Shown here in pieces: positions 14,001 through 26,600 of a stretch of DNA of 64,000 nucleotides. The first letter of the stretch is position 1; each line of letters begins with the position of its first letter. This DNA comes from Caprimulgus europaeus (lineage: Eukaryota; Chordata; Aves; Caprimulgiformes; Caprimulgidae), in the NCBI GenBank assembly GCA_907165065.1, contig OU015524.1:54043295-54107294 (forward strand). The letters are read 5' to 3'. Under the pieces are notes generated by a model. It saw nothing but the letters and a program-made list of their open reading frames with translations. It ran no database searches and was not told the origin of the DNA. Made by a program: the position numbers and the translations under genes.

Positions 14001-17000
14001 ATGTTTTTCCTAGCTGCCGGTGCTTAAACTGCACCTGGCTCACAAATCATCTCTCCCAGACTTCAGCTGCACCTTAACTGTGCCTGCGAGGCTCCTCGCT
14101 GGGCCGGGATTATGGATGAGGCGGTCGGTGCCAGGAAGAACACAGCTTGGCTTTCACAGCCCTGAGAGGGTGTGCGGGGCTGGCAGCCTTATAAAACATC
14201 TTTTTTTACTTAAAAGCTGAATGCATTCAACTCGCTGCTCTGATGAAACATTCCAGAAATTACCTGAGGTTGTGATGGATACCCTGAAAGCAGAGGTGAG
14301 AGGTGGTGCACATTCATCATGTAGTTAACGGAAAAGGTCACTGTTCTTCCTTTAATGAGGTGGGCCAGCTTCCTCACAACATTTCTGGCTTTCTCTCCAA
14401 CACCCTTCTCAGAAGGGACAGCACAGTTATGTTACATGAACTGCAAAATCCTACCGGAGGGAGGAAATTATCTGCCCATGTAATTCAACTGACTTTTTTT
14501 TTTTTAATGTTGTTTCATAAACTTGTCATCACAGAAGACAAATTCCTCACAGCTTTCTACAGCACCAGGAAAACGTGAGGACCCCGTGGGGCAGCCTGGC
14601 TTCTGGGGAACTGCTGAGCCGGTGGCTGCAGCCATGGAGAGCGTGTGCTATTGAGGGAGTCCCCCAACCGCCCAGCCTATCTGCAGGAAACACTTGGGCT
14701 CTGCCACCAGAGAGTTTGGGGAAGCACCAAAACATCCATGGGGAACACCAAGCCCCTGATGGGTGCAGAGGCAGGAGCATGGAGCAGAGAGGGTGAAGGC
14801 TGAAGCAAGCCCCAGAAACCAAAGCAAGGGGCAGAAGTGCAGCTGCACCTGTAGCTAGGCTGGGCTCAGATTTGGGAGGGAGAAGGAAGGGAAGAAAAAA
14901 GTAGGGGGGGGGTGTGGCTCACCTAATAATTGATAATTAGCTCCTGCTTGCAAGGAACTTTGAGATTTGGGGGTTCTGGTTTTGCCAAGGTAAGCTCTGC
15001 ACCAGCATTCAAACCTGCAGTCTAACCCAGTGCAGAGGCTGTGTAAGGGGGGTGGGGAGGAATTCCGCTTTGAGGCAGGGTGAGCAGCGTAAGAGGGGTT
15101 TGTGTGTGGTGTGGCTCAAAAGCAGCAAGGTCTGGATTGTGCTAAATCTTTCCCAAACTGAATGTCCCTCAGGTGTTCATCACTTACTGTGGCCGCAGGA
15201 GCAGTGGTTCTCTGTGCTCAGTTGTATTTCTTAGGGAAACTTTTGTATTTTACCCTTTAAAAAGTGAAATAGTGTTTTGTTAGGAAGCAAAAGGTGAGCC
15301 AAGGGAGCGTGGGGGCTGCTGTTGTCTTTATGTGCTTGATGTGAGGTGTGCTGCAAGGTGGGAATTGATTGCCAGCCCTCCTCCCTGTGGGTGAGTCCTC
15401 AACCTGTGTCTCCAGAAGGATTGTTCCTTCTCTTTTTCTCCCTTTTTTATTTTTATAGGTTTCCCTCCCACCCTCTTTAGGCTAATGGATTATCATTCAA
15501 CTCTAGTTAAAATCTTTCATCACAATTTAACTCCTTCTGCTTGTCCAAGCAGTGGTGGAGAGCTCTTAGCATGTTCTCCTGTCCCTTTGCAACTTGTTTG
15601 TATTTCTCTTGTGTAATTCTTTTGAATGATCTCTTTTGCTTGCCTGTGCTGTCTCCTGCAAAGTTTCTATTTTCCAGATCTGTTTTTTCCCTTTCAGTAG
15701 CAGCTTTTCCCCCTCACCTATGTGTGGCTCTGCATATGCTAATAATAGGGTTCAGTGCTTTGCAACTCAAGGTAATTTTCCTTGCACTACAAACATGCAT
15801 AAATGTTCTTATTCTGAACCAGTTTGATCTGTGTGCTCACTTAGCAGAATAATAAGAAAATATTTTGCTGAGTAACTGCCCATCTATTTTCAAGCAGTCC
15901 ACTTTAAGAGGAAAGAAGTTGGCAGCTTTTATTTATTAAATCAATGTCAGTGCAGTTATGCTCTTAAATGGGTTAAGTCTTTTATTGGAGGGGAGTGAAA
16001 TCTACCTAGTATAAGCCATTAGAGTATTGTGGCAAATTGTTTTTAAGTGGCAAAGCTGATGTAAAGAGTCACTGTGTGATTAATAAACACATTATCATCT
16101 TTAAGGTCTAAAAACTAAATCATTCCCTCCTCCCATAGGAAGGAAGGTATAATTTATCAGCCATAACAGCTTCAGGGTGTAAGAGTTCAAGACAGTGTGT
16201 GGTGATGTAAGCATGCTTTTTGCACAATGCTGAACCTGTAAGGAGTTATTTCATTTTTATTTTGAGGCTAAGAGGCAACTGAACCTTTATCATGTGTCTA
16301 AGGAATATGCATATATGTATATTGTTTCTGGTTCACTTAAATCTCAGTAAACAAGGTTATGCTTACAACAATAAAAATAATTTTGTCAGCAGAAGGCAAG
16401 AGAAACTAAGAGAGTTCACACCACTAAGGAAAAGACAATGCTTCCTAATGAGGATGAAGCACGTGGCTGTGGCAGCCTCTTGTTTACCCTCACTGACAGC
16501 ACAAGGGGAGAAGAGGTTTAGTTCCCACAACTGCCAGCAGCTAATTCTCTCTGTGCTGGGGAAATCAGAGGGAGGGTTTTTTCAAAGGAGGGGTGTGGAA
16601 ATAAATGTCACGAAATGGATGAAGACTATGCTACTTGTTTGTTTTGTTTTGACTGTCATGGCTCCAGGGAGCACAAGACCATTGACCTGAGCTGAACCTG
16701 AGCTGTTGTTGGCTGTAATTTTTACTATCTCTTATCTTGGGAAGATTTACCGGAGCATCATTTCTCTAAGCAAGTCACTGCCCAGAAGTGACAGCACTTG
16801 TAAACAGATGATGAACTACTTGTGGGAATTATTTCTGCTACATATAGTGCTGTTGGAGGGTAATATCTGCCTGGTAGTAGGCAGAATCCAGTGAGAGCAG
16901 AGGGACTAGAGAGGCTAGTCTCTCTCCCACTCTTCCTGCCCTGCAACAGCTTGACTTTGGTGGGACAGCTTTGGGGATAATATAGCAAACAGGTGCTCTC

Positions 17001-17345
17001 TGCATTGCTCATCCAGCAGTACGCTTAAACACCACATTTGCTGAAAGAAGAGGCTGAGACATAAGAAAGGAATGAAAAGGGGGGAACTGTAGCTCTCTCC
17101 TGTGCAGAATTATCAGTGCCACGTGGTCCTCTCTTCCCCTCTACAATGCTGACTGTATCTCCAAAGCCCTCCAGCAAATACACTCCTCCAATGCCATCTG
17201 CATTTACCTTTTCACAAGAGCATCCATCAAGGTCTGATTAAAACCATAATATCCTGCTTGACAAGACCTGGTCTGGGATAGCAAAGGATCAGCCTGGTAG
17301 AGCCAGACTGCTCTTTGGAGATGGAGCTGTATCCAGCTTCAACTT

Positions 17346-17405
17346 CCACCAGCACTCACAGATGCTGTCCCCACCAGCACTCACAGATGCTGTCCCCACC
17401 AGCAG
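17346..17405. repeat. 25-bp tandem repeat, about 2.4 copies
   Basis: The 25-base unit beginning ccaccagcactcacagatgc occupies 17346-17370 and is repeated identically at 17371-17395. A partial third copy (ccaccagcag) then diverges. The perfect identity points to a recent local duplication. The unit length is not a multiple of three, and no gene is involved. Confidence 0.9.
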
Positions 17406-20067
17406 CCAAACCTCACATCTGCTGCCAACTACCTGGACAGACCGCACTCCAGCTGCCCCAGTGATACCCCTCTCATACAGTCCTGCCCACCCCATCCTGC
17501 CTGCCAACTCTCTTCAGGACATCCTCAACAGCCTCAATGCTGGGAACCTGTTTAACATGTTGTAAGAAGACAGTCCTTTAAAAATAGAAAGGAAAGCAAG
17601 TGTCTTGTTTTTATTTTTTTTTTTAAAGTCCCTTTTCCCATATGGCATGTTGACTAAAGAATTGTATAAAAATGAAGCTCTCTTCCCCTCCTTTTCAACT
17701 CTAATAGACTCTACCAGAATATAGTCTGCTCAAGGTTTCTTTCCCACTTCAGGAGAGGGCAGTCTCCTACTGGCAACCACAAGAGATCCCTCGTGTCACT
17801 TTTTGTCATGTTTCATTAACTTTATGATATTTCAAGTACCCCTTTTTATGGAATGAGAAACGAACCTAGTGAATTTTTTTGTGTCTGACTGAAGATTTCA
17901 TATACAAGTAAACCAATACACAGTAGCTTTCATTTAGTTATTTCTATGAAAAAATATTTTGACAATTTTCTATATTGTGAAAAATACTCTCATACGAATA
18001 CAGAGACATAACTTTCTTCTAGTATTAAGATATGAAATATATATGTCTTGGCTTGGAGTTAATTGAGCTTTACCATAGGACTCATACTTGGGGTTGGGTT
18101 TTTTTTGTTTTTTAGGTGCACATGTTAGTGACAAGGAGGACAGACTCCTGCAATATACAGTATTCATTTGAATAATTAGGTGTTTTCTAATGCACTTTAT
18201 GGTCTTCCCCTTCCATCAGGACCAGATGGAAGAATGCAAGATGCTGTGTATATACACTGTTACATTATATGCCCAATGTCTAAGTGATTTCTCTCCACAG
18301 CTACCTCTACCCCACCCAGAGTAAGAGAGACTGGCATGACGAAAATTCACGGATAAAAGCAAGAGTGTTTTACACAGGCAGGCACCCAGGAGGCTTTGTT
18401 AGGAGGATGCTGGCACTGAACTGCTGGTGCTGAACCCTATGAACCCTACAAGCAGGCACCCTGTTGCTTAGCCTGGCCCCATGGCTGGGGTGCAGGGCTG
18501 CTCAGGTCACTCTGTGCTGTGATACTGCCCATTTCTCCAGTGGTCTTTCCTTCTGGGATGCTCAGTGGTGTATCCTGATGGGTCCCAGAGAGTCATGTAA
18601 TCCCCACAGTGGGATCCTTCCCAGAGTTGGAGAGCTGAGCAAAATACAGCAAAGGTATCCAGTCCCAGGGCACCAGATAAGAAGCTTTTTGGCTCTGGTC
18701 TGGTTCTGCACTGGGCATAACAGCTCCTGGCTGAGTCCTGACCCTGCCCTGAGCTACTGGATTGTCTCTGCATTGTGCTCCCAAGTCTCTGTTGTGCTGG
18801 TAACATTTTTGCCGAAGGCCTCTCCAAAGCACAGCAGTGCTGTGTTTCTGGGACAGCTGGAGGGAATGATGCCATCCATAACTTAGATATGGAAAACCAC
18901 AGGAATTCAGTCTTTAGGATGTTGACTGCTACTGTTTTAAAAGTACTGATATGTTTGTTATGATCACATTGACTTTTCATCTTGACACCAAACTCAAGCC
19001 CTCTGGTAATTTATGAATTTTTGAATATATAGATCAACATATACATACACTAGATGGTGTTGTCATGACCCGTTACCCAGATCTCACAAGACTGAACTCA
19101 GCTATGAAATGTCTGCACATTACTCAATATGCACATCTAATGCATAGTTTCTGTAATGCTTATAGTCATGTGCTGGATATAATAGAGTTTGATGAACCAT
19201 ATTCACAATTTAACAACATATGTAAGATACCATACAGCACAGTAAACTGAACAAGACAATCTACCATCTTTATCATGTGGTGTACCTGATCACTTGAGTA
19301 TAAACGTAGACTCTGAAATGCTTATCTTGATAATTTCATATTGATGTTTGCAAGTGTCCACTTCTACCTTTCTTGACCATGAGCTCTACATTTTAACTGC
19401 TGCAAGAATTCCTTTGGGGTTCCCACATGATCCAGCATTCACTGGAGGCCAGTCTTATCTTCTTCTTACCTGAGTAAATGGTTCATACATTCTGTGAAAG
19501 AAGAGGCAAGAAAACAGACTCCCAGCTCAGGGAAATCCACATATTCAGGTCACCTGAGAAGAGATCCTTTATCCCCAGTACTGCTGCGTTTAAAAAGAGA
19601 TTATGGAGCAATACTGCAATGCAAATCCAGATCACCACATCCAATATTTGAAAATGAACCTACTTGTGTATACTGTTGATTAAACATTCTCTGATAAAAA
19701 GGCAAAAAATCTGCAGAATATATTTCATTTGGGTCAAATTGAGGTGAATACCACTGAGGTTGCAGAGTTTTATACACTCTGTAGGAGTAAAGGTAGGTTC
19801 AGGAAATCTTCAGGAAAATCAAAACAAAATTTGATTGTTGGATCTGTTTTTCTCCCAGTGGAAAAACAGATAAGGGTTTGGGATAACTATCAGCATGCTA
19901 GCTTTAAGGAAAATAATGCAGGAAAGTCTACAGAGCAGGATGAGAGATTTGCTGTGAGTACTGTTTGTTGGTGTGGTTTACATTTAGATCCTTTTCTGAA
20001 AATAACCTTCCTGTTTTACTGTGGCTGAGTTTCTCCCACTCCCATTTAAAACTTGGGAGAGACATCT

Positions 20068-20093
20068 TAAAATAAATAAATAAATAAAATAAA
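20068..20093. repeat. (TAAA)n microsatellite
   Basis: A tetranucleotide run of about six copies of TAAA/AAAT, with one interruption near its 3' end. It is a simple repeat with no evident function and a possible length polymorphism. Confidence 0.85.
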
Positions 20094-20450
20094 GGGCACA
20101 TGCAAATAACAAACTGACATAGAGGAGTAGCACACTTTCATAACTAGCAATTTTTTTCATTAGAAAGCAGATGGCACATTTCAATATTCCAATATAGAGT
20201 ACATATATACTATATGCATACTATACATATATGTTCCTGCATGTAGTTCGGCACTTTAAGTTTGGATAATATTCCATCTGTGACCTAGGCAACTTATCTA
20301 AGCTCAACCTCCCATGAGTGCCTTACTACTTCTTGGTACGTCTTTATATTTTCTTCATCACTGAAGCTCACAGTATATACTAAAACATCTATTGCCAAAA
20401 AAAAGAATGTTCCTCATGGTGTTTTTAGTGATGAAAATTGTTTTTTAAGG

Positions 20451-20638
20451 CTCAAGTTGCCCAGAGAAGCTGTGGATGCCCCCTCCCTGGAAGTGTTCAA
20501 GGCCAGGTTGGATGAGGCTTTGAGCAACCTGGTCTAGTGGAAGGTGTCCCTGCTGATGGTAGAGGGGTTGGAACTAGATGATCTTTAAGGTCCCTTCCAA
20601 CCCAAACCATTCTATGGTTCTATGATTCTATGATTCTA
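20451..20638 (+). mobile_element. CR1 LINE, short 3'-terminal fragment
   Basis: Plus-strand CR1 end. It starts within the ORF2 tail (gttgcccagagaagctgtgg at 20457-20476, encoding LPREAVD-like residues, then the stretch for FKARLDEALSNLV ending at a TAG), followed by the 3' UTR with the ttggaactagatgatcttta block. It ends in three to four octamers of the ATTCTATG type at about 20609-20638. The perfect octamer array marks the true 3' terminus. The 5' truncation is at about 20451. Confidence 0.95.
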
Positions 20639-23600
20639 AGTGTTAATGACAAATTAACTTACAGTTACTTTTGGCATTGTAAGCAATAGAGCTGTGCATT
20701 CTGGTCAGAAAGTATGTGACAACTTAGGTTAAGTAAACAGGGAGAAGGTAGCCTGCAGAGAAGGAGAACTGCTAAAATATAGGGTGAATGATTTGTCCCA
20801 AAGCCAAAAGAATTTGAAGGAAAAAGCTTAACCATTTGGAAGAAATGACAGATGATTTTGTCAGCTTGAATCAAGCAGAAGAGTGAAACTCAACTTCCTG
20901 GGAATTCATGAAAAGAGGTATTAAAAAAAAAAAAAAGTAAGGATGCTGTATCCAGATGGTAGAAACCATACAGTGAAAAAGTGCCGTCAGCAGGTGGAGG
21001 GTGCCAGCCTTTTTCAGTGGTGATGTCAAGTCTTATCAGCTGAAGCACCACAGGTGGGAGCAGTAGCTGGGCAGGAGGAATCAGAAAAACGTAAGCACTG
21101 TGTTTCTCCCAGCGACTCACTGGATGTCACTTCCTACCTGGGACAGAGGACATGCTCTGTGTCAGTGCCAAAAGGTGCTGTTCTCAGAGTGAAACAGTAA
21201 AACTGAGCTGCTGACCTCCACAACAATTCAAGAGAGATTACTGGCATTTTTCTATAACTGAGTGGCAATTTCCACTCAGACTTTTTTTCCCCCCCTTAAA
21301 TTTCCAGGAGGATAGAATGTCCCTTTTGGGACATTTGAAAACAATAATATAGGTGTAAATGTTGACACTGAAATCTCTGAGCTGGAGAGGACAATGGACC
21401 TAGCTCAGAAGTCCTGGCTCCAACCCCTTGAGGTTCTGGATGGCCTCTGGAGAAAACGACATGTGGTGTGGCCTCTTAGCTGTGGGATGAAGCATTAGGA
21501 GCCTGGCAGTCAAGGAAGAGGGATTGCTGGCCACAAAAGTTCCAGCCATCTACAACTTTCCCACCTTAAAAAGTGTAGGTCTAAGTACAGCTCCTGTGGC
21601 TACATTACTGTGTCGTCAGGTACTGGTTTTGCCCACTTGCACTGTTGCTGCTGATTTGAAATTCCAGGTGGAAACTTTTCATTTTTGCATTCTTTCCTTA
21701 ATCTCCTATATGTTCCTCTCTTGCATCAATGTTTTGGGGTTTTTTTCCACCATTTACCTAGCATTTTACATTCACAACTCTGGATCAATAACAATAAGAT
21801 ATTATGCTTGCACTCATCTGCCCAAACTGTTGATGCAAGGACTGAAATACTCTGGATGTGGGTTTGGTGGGGTTTTTCTGCTGTTTTAATGGGAAAAGTC
21901 TGCTTCCTTTCTTCTGTGCATACCACCATAATTTAGATGGAGATGCCTAGCCCAGCCGGGAGGGGAGCAACAGGTTAGGGGCTATTTTGGTTGATTTTGA
22001 CTGTATTGAAACCCATGGACCACCTGATTCACACAAGAATACTGACTATATAATAATATTTTTTTTAAAAAAATCACCTTTCATTTTGAGACAGGTGAAT
22101 CAATTTTCAGCTCCTCACTCTAGAATTTTTTTTCTAGATGGCCTTGAAAAACTGTTGAGCTCATCACAAATATTCAAAAAAGAATAATTAATGAACATAT
22201 AATTGGGACTTATTTCTGTTCAGAAATACCAAGTACAATTGGTTTGATTGTACAGTCAGGCTGATCCAGCACTCTAAGTGGAACATAAACACGTTTTTGT
22301 CTTTAAGTATATTATATTAGCCGACTTTCCATTAAAGTGATCAGCAGTAAAAGAGTTAACAATGTTAACATTTAGTCTGTCATCTCCAGATTTCAGAGGC
22401 AGTATTGTATAGGGATGAACAGTTCAGACCAATTGGAAATTATTCTTTTGATTGGCTTTGGTCTCCTGAAGGTAAGACTGCATCAGTTCTGTGTGATTCA
22501 TGTCTTCAAGGATTTCTTCACAGCCATGACTCTCAGGAACATAATTTTAATTTAAATGGGATGTGAGACTTCGGAGCACCAGCTTGGTAACAAATTTAAT
22601 AACAACATAAAGTCTTGTGTGAATCCAGCACAGGAAATTTCAGAAGCACAAGAACTCAATTGAACATGCCCTTCTTCCTTCCACCTTCTTGCTTTCATAC
22701 TTAAGTCTGAATTGGTATTTGTTTACATAGCTTGCAGTAAGCTAATGCCAGCTATCATCCCTCAACTCTTCCTGCCTGGTTATTTCCATCTCCGTGAAAT
22801 ATTTATGGCTGGTTTTTATATTTTTCATATCCTGAGGGGTATGGCTTTTGTTTACATCTTAACGGAATTAAGTAGCAGGATGTGTTTGCACAAGCCTTAC
22901 AGGCATGCTCCTGCTTGGTCTGTTCAAGTATTAATTAAAGCTGCTTGTGAGGGACCTGAAAACTGAAGTTTTGTAAGTAAAGATCTATGTTTCTGGCACA
23001 ACAGAAAGTGTTTTACATTACATAATAAGAGACTATAATTTTGAGACCATTCACCCAGCTGAGCAGTTTATTTCCCTGCAGTAATAATTGTATTTTTGCC
23101 TTTCTACTCGATGTGATTCACAATTCTATATGTTTATCCATAACAAGGCAAAGACAAATTCTGATCATTTGGCAAAATATTTGCCAGTTTAAAATCTCTT
23201 TGCGTGCCCATAAATCTACCGACAAACAATTTTTCATTTGTAGTAAAATTTTTAAAAAAGATGTCGTGGTCTAAACACTGCGACACTTGATTTACAGGCA
23301 AGCACGATCCTCCTGTGCAAGGTGTAGGAGACAAGTGTTGAGTCTTCCTCTTGCCTCAGACAATTTAAACTCAAATCTGCCACTTTTCTGCAAAGCTCCC
23401 TCCTTCAGAGGTTGCTGGTCTCAGCTCCTGGGCCCAGGGATCTTCAGGTCTTCATGCAAAGTGGAGCACCTTTAAAGAGGGCCAGCATGGGACTGGGTCT
23501 GGTCCCTGGGTAGGAGGGAGCCCATGGGACTTACCCATGGGTGGGAGGGAGCTGAGCCTCGTGTCTTCTCTTCTCTGTAGATTGAACAGTCTGATAGAAA

Positions 23601-26600
23601 TCATCAGTGGAAACAAAATCTCTGTACCTGTCTGTCTGGCACCTGAGAGCTCTGAAGAAGTTATTGCTTCTATGTTTCAGTAAACTTCTGTGGCAAGACA
23701 ATGGATATTTATTACAATCCAATTTAAACCACACCCACAAACTGTGCGTACTGTGACATTCTTTCCCCCCTTGAATCACTCAGATGTTGCAGAAAGTAAT
23801 CCCCTTCACCCACTTTCTAATTAACTGAGCAAAAGTTTAGCCAAATGTTGTCTGAATGCATCATTTCTACCCCTTTCCATCCTCTACATAGTCCTAGAAA
23901 ATTGCTTTACATTTGAGAGGGGAAAAAAAAAATCTCTTGATACTCAATCTTCACCACAGTAACTTGGAAAGAGAGGTGTTTTACATGAGCAAAAACATGC
24001 CTTCCTTTTTGGAAAGTGTTTTTCATGTTTATGATCTTGGCTGCAGAAGCAAAAAGCAAATGATATATAGCTCTAACCGTTGCATACAGGTTTTTTTCGC
24101 TGAAGGTAGCAGCAGAAACTGCAACTACAGCACAGCCTTTTTCTGTTGTGTCCTTCAGATTCCACAATTGGCTGGGATTGTTCCTGGACTCAGTCCATGC
24201 CACCTTTAAACTTACTCAAAGGGATGAAAAATTTTCATATCTCTATAATTAAAGCTTCTTGGCCTTTCATGTTAAAATATATGTGAGAGAAGTTTTTAAA
24301 GTAATGAGAAGGTTATCTATTCAGCAAAATGAGTACATGTGTTTTTTGGAATCAATTTAGTTCTTGATATGTGAACACACTCAGGCATGGGCCTTGCTGA
24401 ATCACAACTGTGACACCGTTAGACTTTACTGGTTCATAACTATGGAGCTGAGAAGCATAGTCCTCCCTGACAAAACCCCTATACTTCCTAACTGCATAAA
24501 AAAAAGTGAAAATGCACAGTACAGAGGATAGCAGCTTTATTTATTTCCAATCTGCTTATATACCTCTAATCTACACTCTTGTCTCTTTCTGGTCCTGCTG
24601 TGCTCATTGCAGGCTGCCTGCTCCAGCTGAGTCATTTACTTTTGAAGATCTATTAACCACTGGTGGCTTTCAATTCATCATTCAGCACATCATGTCCTCT
24701 GCCATACTGTCCCCTGCTTAATTCCAGTGTCCTTGATTTTCCTCTTTGATTCTCTGATTCTTTATCATTTTGGATCATTTTAGATTAAGACCAAAGCTTT
24801 TAAATGTCCTTTTTATCTATCTTAGTCCATGTCATATCCACAGCTTCCTTCTGTCCCTTGAAATGTCTATTCATTAGTAAATGCACAGACTAGCACCCTT
24901 TTAACTTTTGTTATTGTTACTGGTTTTCACTTATGCCTTTTGCTGTTCAAGTTGTTCATTGATATAGATCAGATTCAGTCACCCCCTCACACTGTTATAC
25001 TCACCAGAATTTTAAATTCGAGGCTTTGGTATGATCAGAAAACCCCATACTGAGGGCAAAAAGACATTTAAAATTGTACCAACTCAGATCTTGGCTAGGA
25101 AAAGGCATATATTTCCCAAATGCTATCTTTGGAAGGTGTGACGAGGAAAAATCAACTGCATTATGCACAGGAGTTCTGATCAGGGTTAAAGCCAGCAATT
25201 AGGTTGTGAAGCTTGCGAGGTGAGCAGACTGTACTCCACCTGGGTGTTTCATTTGGGCTGCTGGGCACTGATGGGACTCTGTCTTCACATGGAGTTCTGG
25301 TCCACCTAAAGGGAAATCTCTTGGGGCACTCTCCTGCTTGTTCTGTGACTAAAAGTAAAGGTCTAAAAATTAGTATCATATTTTAACAGATTCAATTTCT
25401 GGTCTTCTTTCCAAAAGTTCTTTCTTTCCTTGTTTCTCATTAGGTTATATTTCCAAAGGGACAAAACCATACTTAACTCTGTATTTAATGCCTCCTCCTG
25501 TGTTCTGCTTAAACTGTTATCAGGGAAGGATAGAGAAATAAATATTATCAAAACTGAGATGCAAAATAAGTGCCTGGAGCAGTGTAAGTTGAACTGATGG
25601 GTAGGCAAAGTAGGTCACAGTGAACTGGTAATGTTTAGGTATAGCCTGGTTTGTTGAACTCTGAGGTAACATGCAGATGTCAGGGCTGAGAGACTGCTAG
25701 GGTGGCCAAATGCATGAAGAAGAAAAAGAACATGTAGAGGAAGACTGAGTTATTTTTCTCTTACATTAACAGGTAAAGATCCATGAAGCACAGGAGAGAT
25801 GGGCTGCAACTTTAGCTTGGACAGGAGGCAGACCTGAAGTGAATCTGCAAGCCAACAAAACAACGATAACTACATTTGTGCTCATAGCTCATATTGCCCA
25901 GAAATAGGGTGTGGAGGGAGAAGAGAATGACAATGCCAGCAGAAAGCTGGGGAGAACAGCAAGGCTCCTCAGAAGGAGAGGGCAGGAGGGAGAGGAAGCA
26001 CTGAAGCCAGTTGTGGAAGCCTGGGAGGATCTGGCTTCAGGCAGAGTTAGCAGTGCCAACAGCACCTGGCTGGTCACTGAGGAAGATCTGCACCTCACTT
26101 TGGATTAAGGAAATGGGCATCTGAAACTTTGACAAAAGTCTGCCCGTTCTGTAAGCAAGAACCCAGGATTTCTAAACTTTTAAAGGAAAAGTTAGTGTTT
26201 CTAAATCACTTCTAACCCCCACAGGGAAGGCCCCATCTTGGAGCTAAGTATTATAGTTTAATCTGTATCCTTGACTGTTGAACAAGACAAGTTTTGCTTA
26301 TCACTTATTAATTTATTCATTCATCTTATGTTTGATAAACTTTAATGCGATAAGTGAATCTGTAATATCAAAACACCAAAGAAATTGCACAACATTTTTA
26401 CTCAGCTAGATTATATTCAACTATGTGTCATCTGAAAGGGAGACTTAAACTAAAAGAGGATAAAATTAGCTACCTTTTTGCAGTGTAGAGGGACTAGGAA
26501 TTAAGATGCAATGTACAGTGTTTACATGTCCATCATGTATAAAACTGCTCTGCTTCCAAAACACTATCTCTGCAACTTGAGTTAGAAAAATCCATCCAGT

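Larger units (their letters stand above)
8096..20450. other. Intergenic DNA, no supported gene
   Basis: Mostly AT-rich unique sequence. GC-richer patches lie at about 9500-9720, 11450-11600, 14575-14870 and 18420-18870; none has splice signals or encoded motifs I can tie to a gene. Overlapping frames on both strands at 18464-18980 are discussed in the findings. A 25-bp tandem repeat is at 17346-17405. No RNA gene was recognised. Confidence 0.55.
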
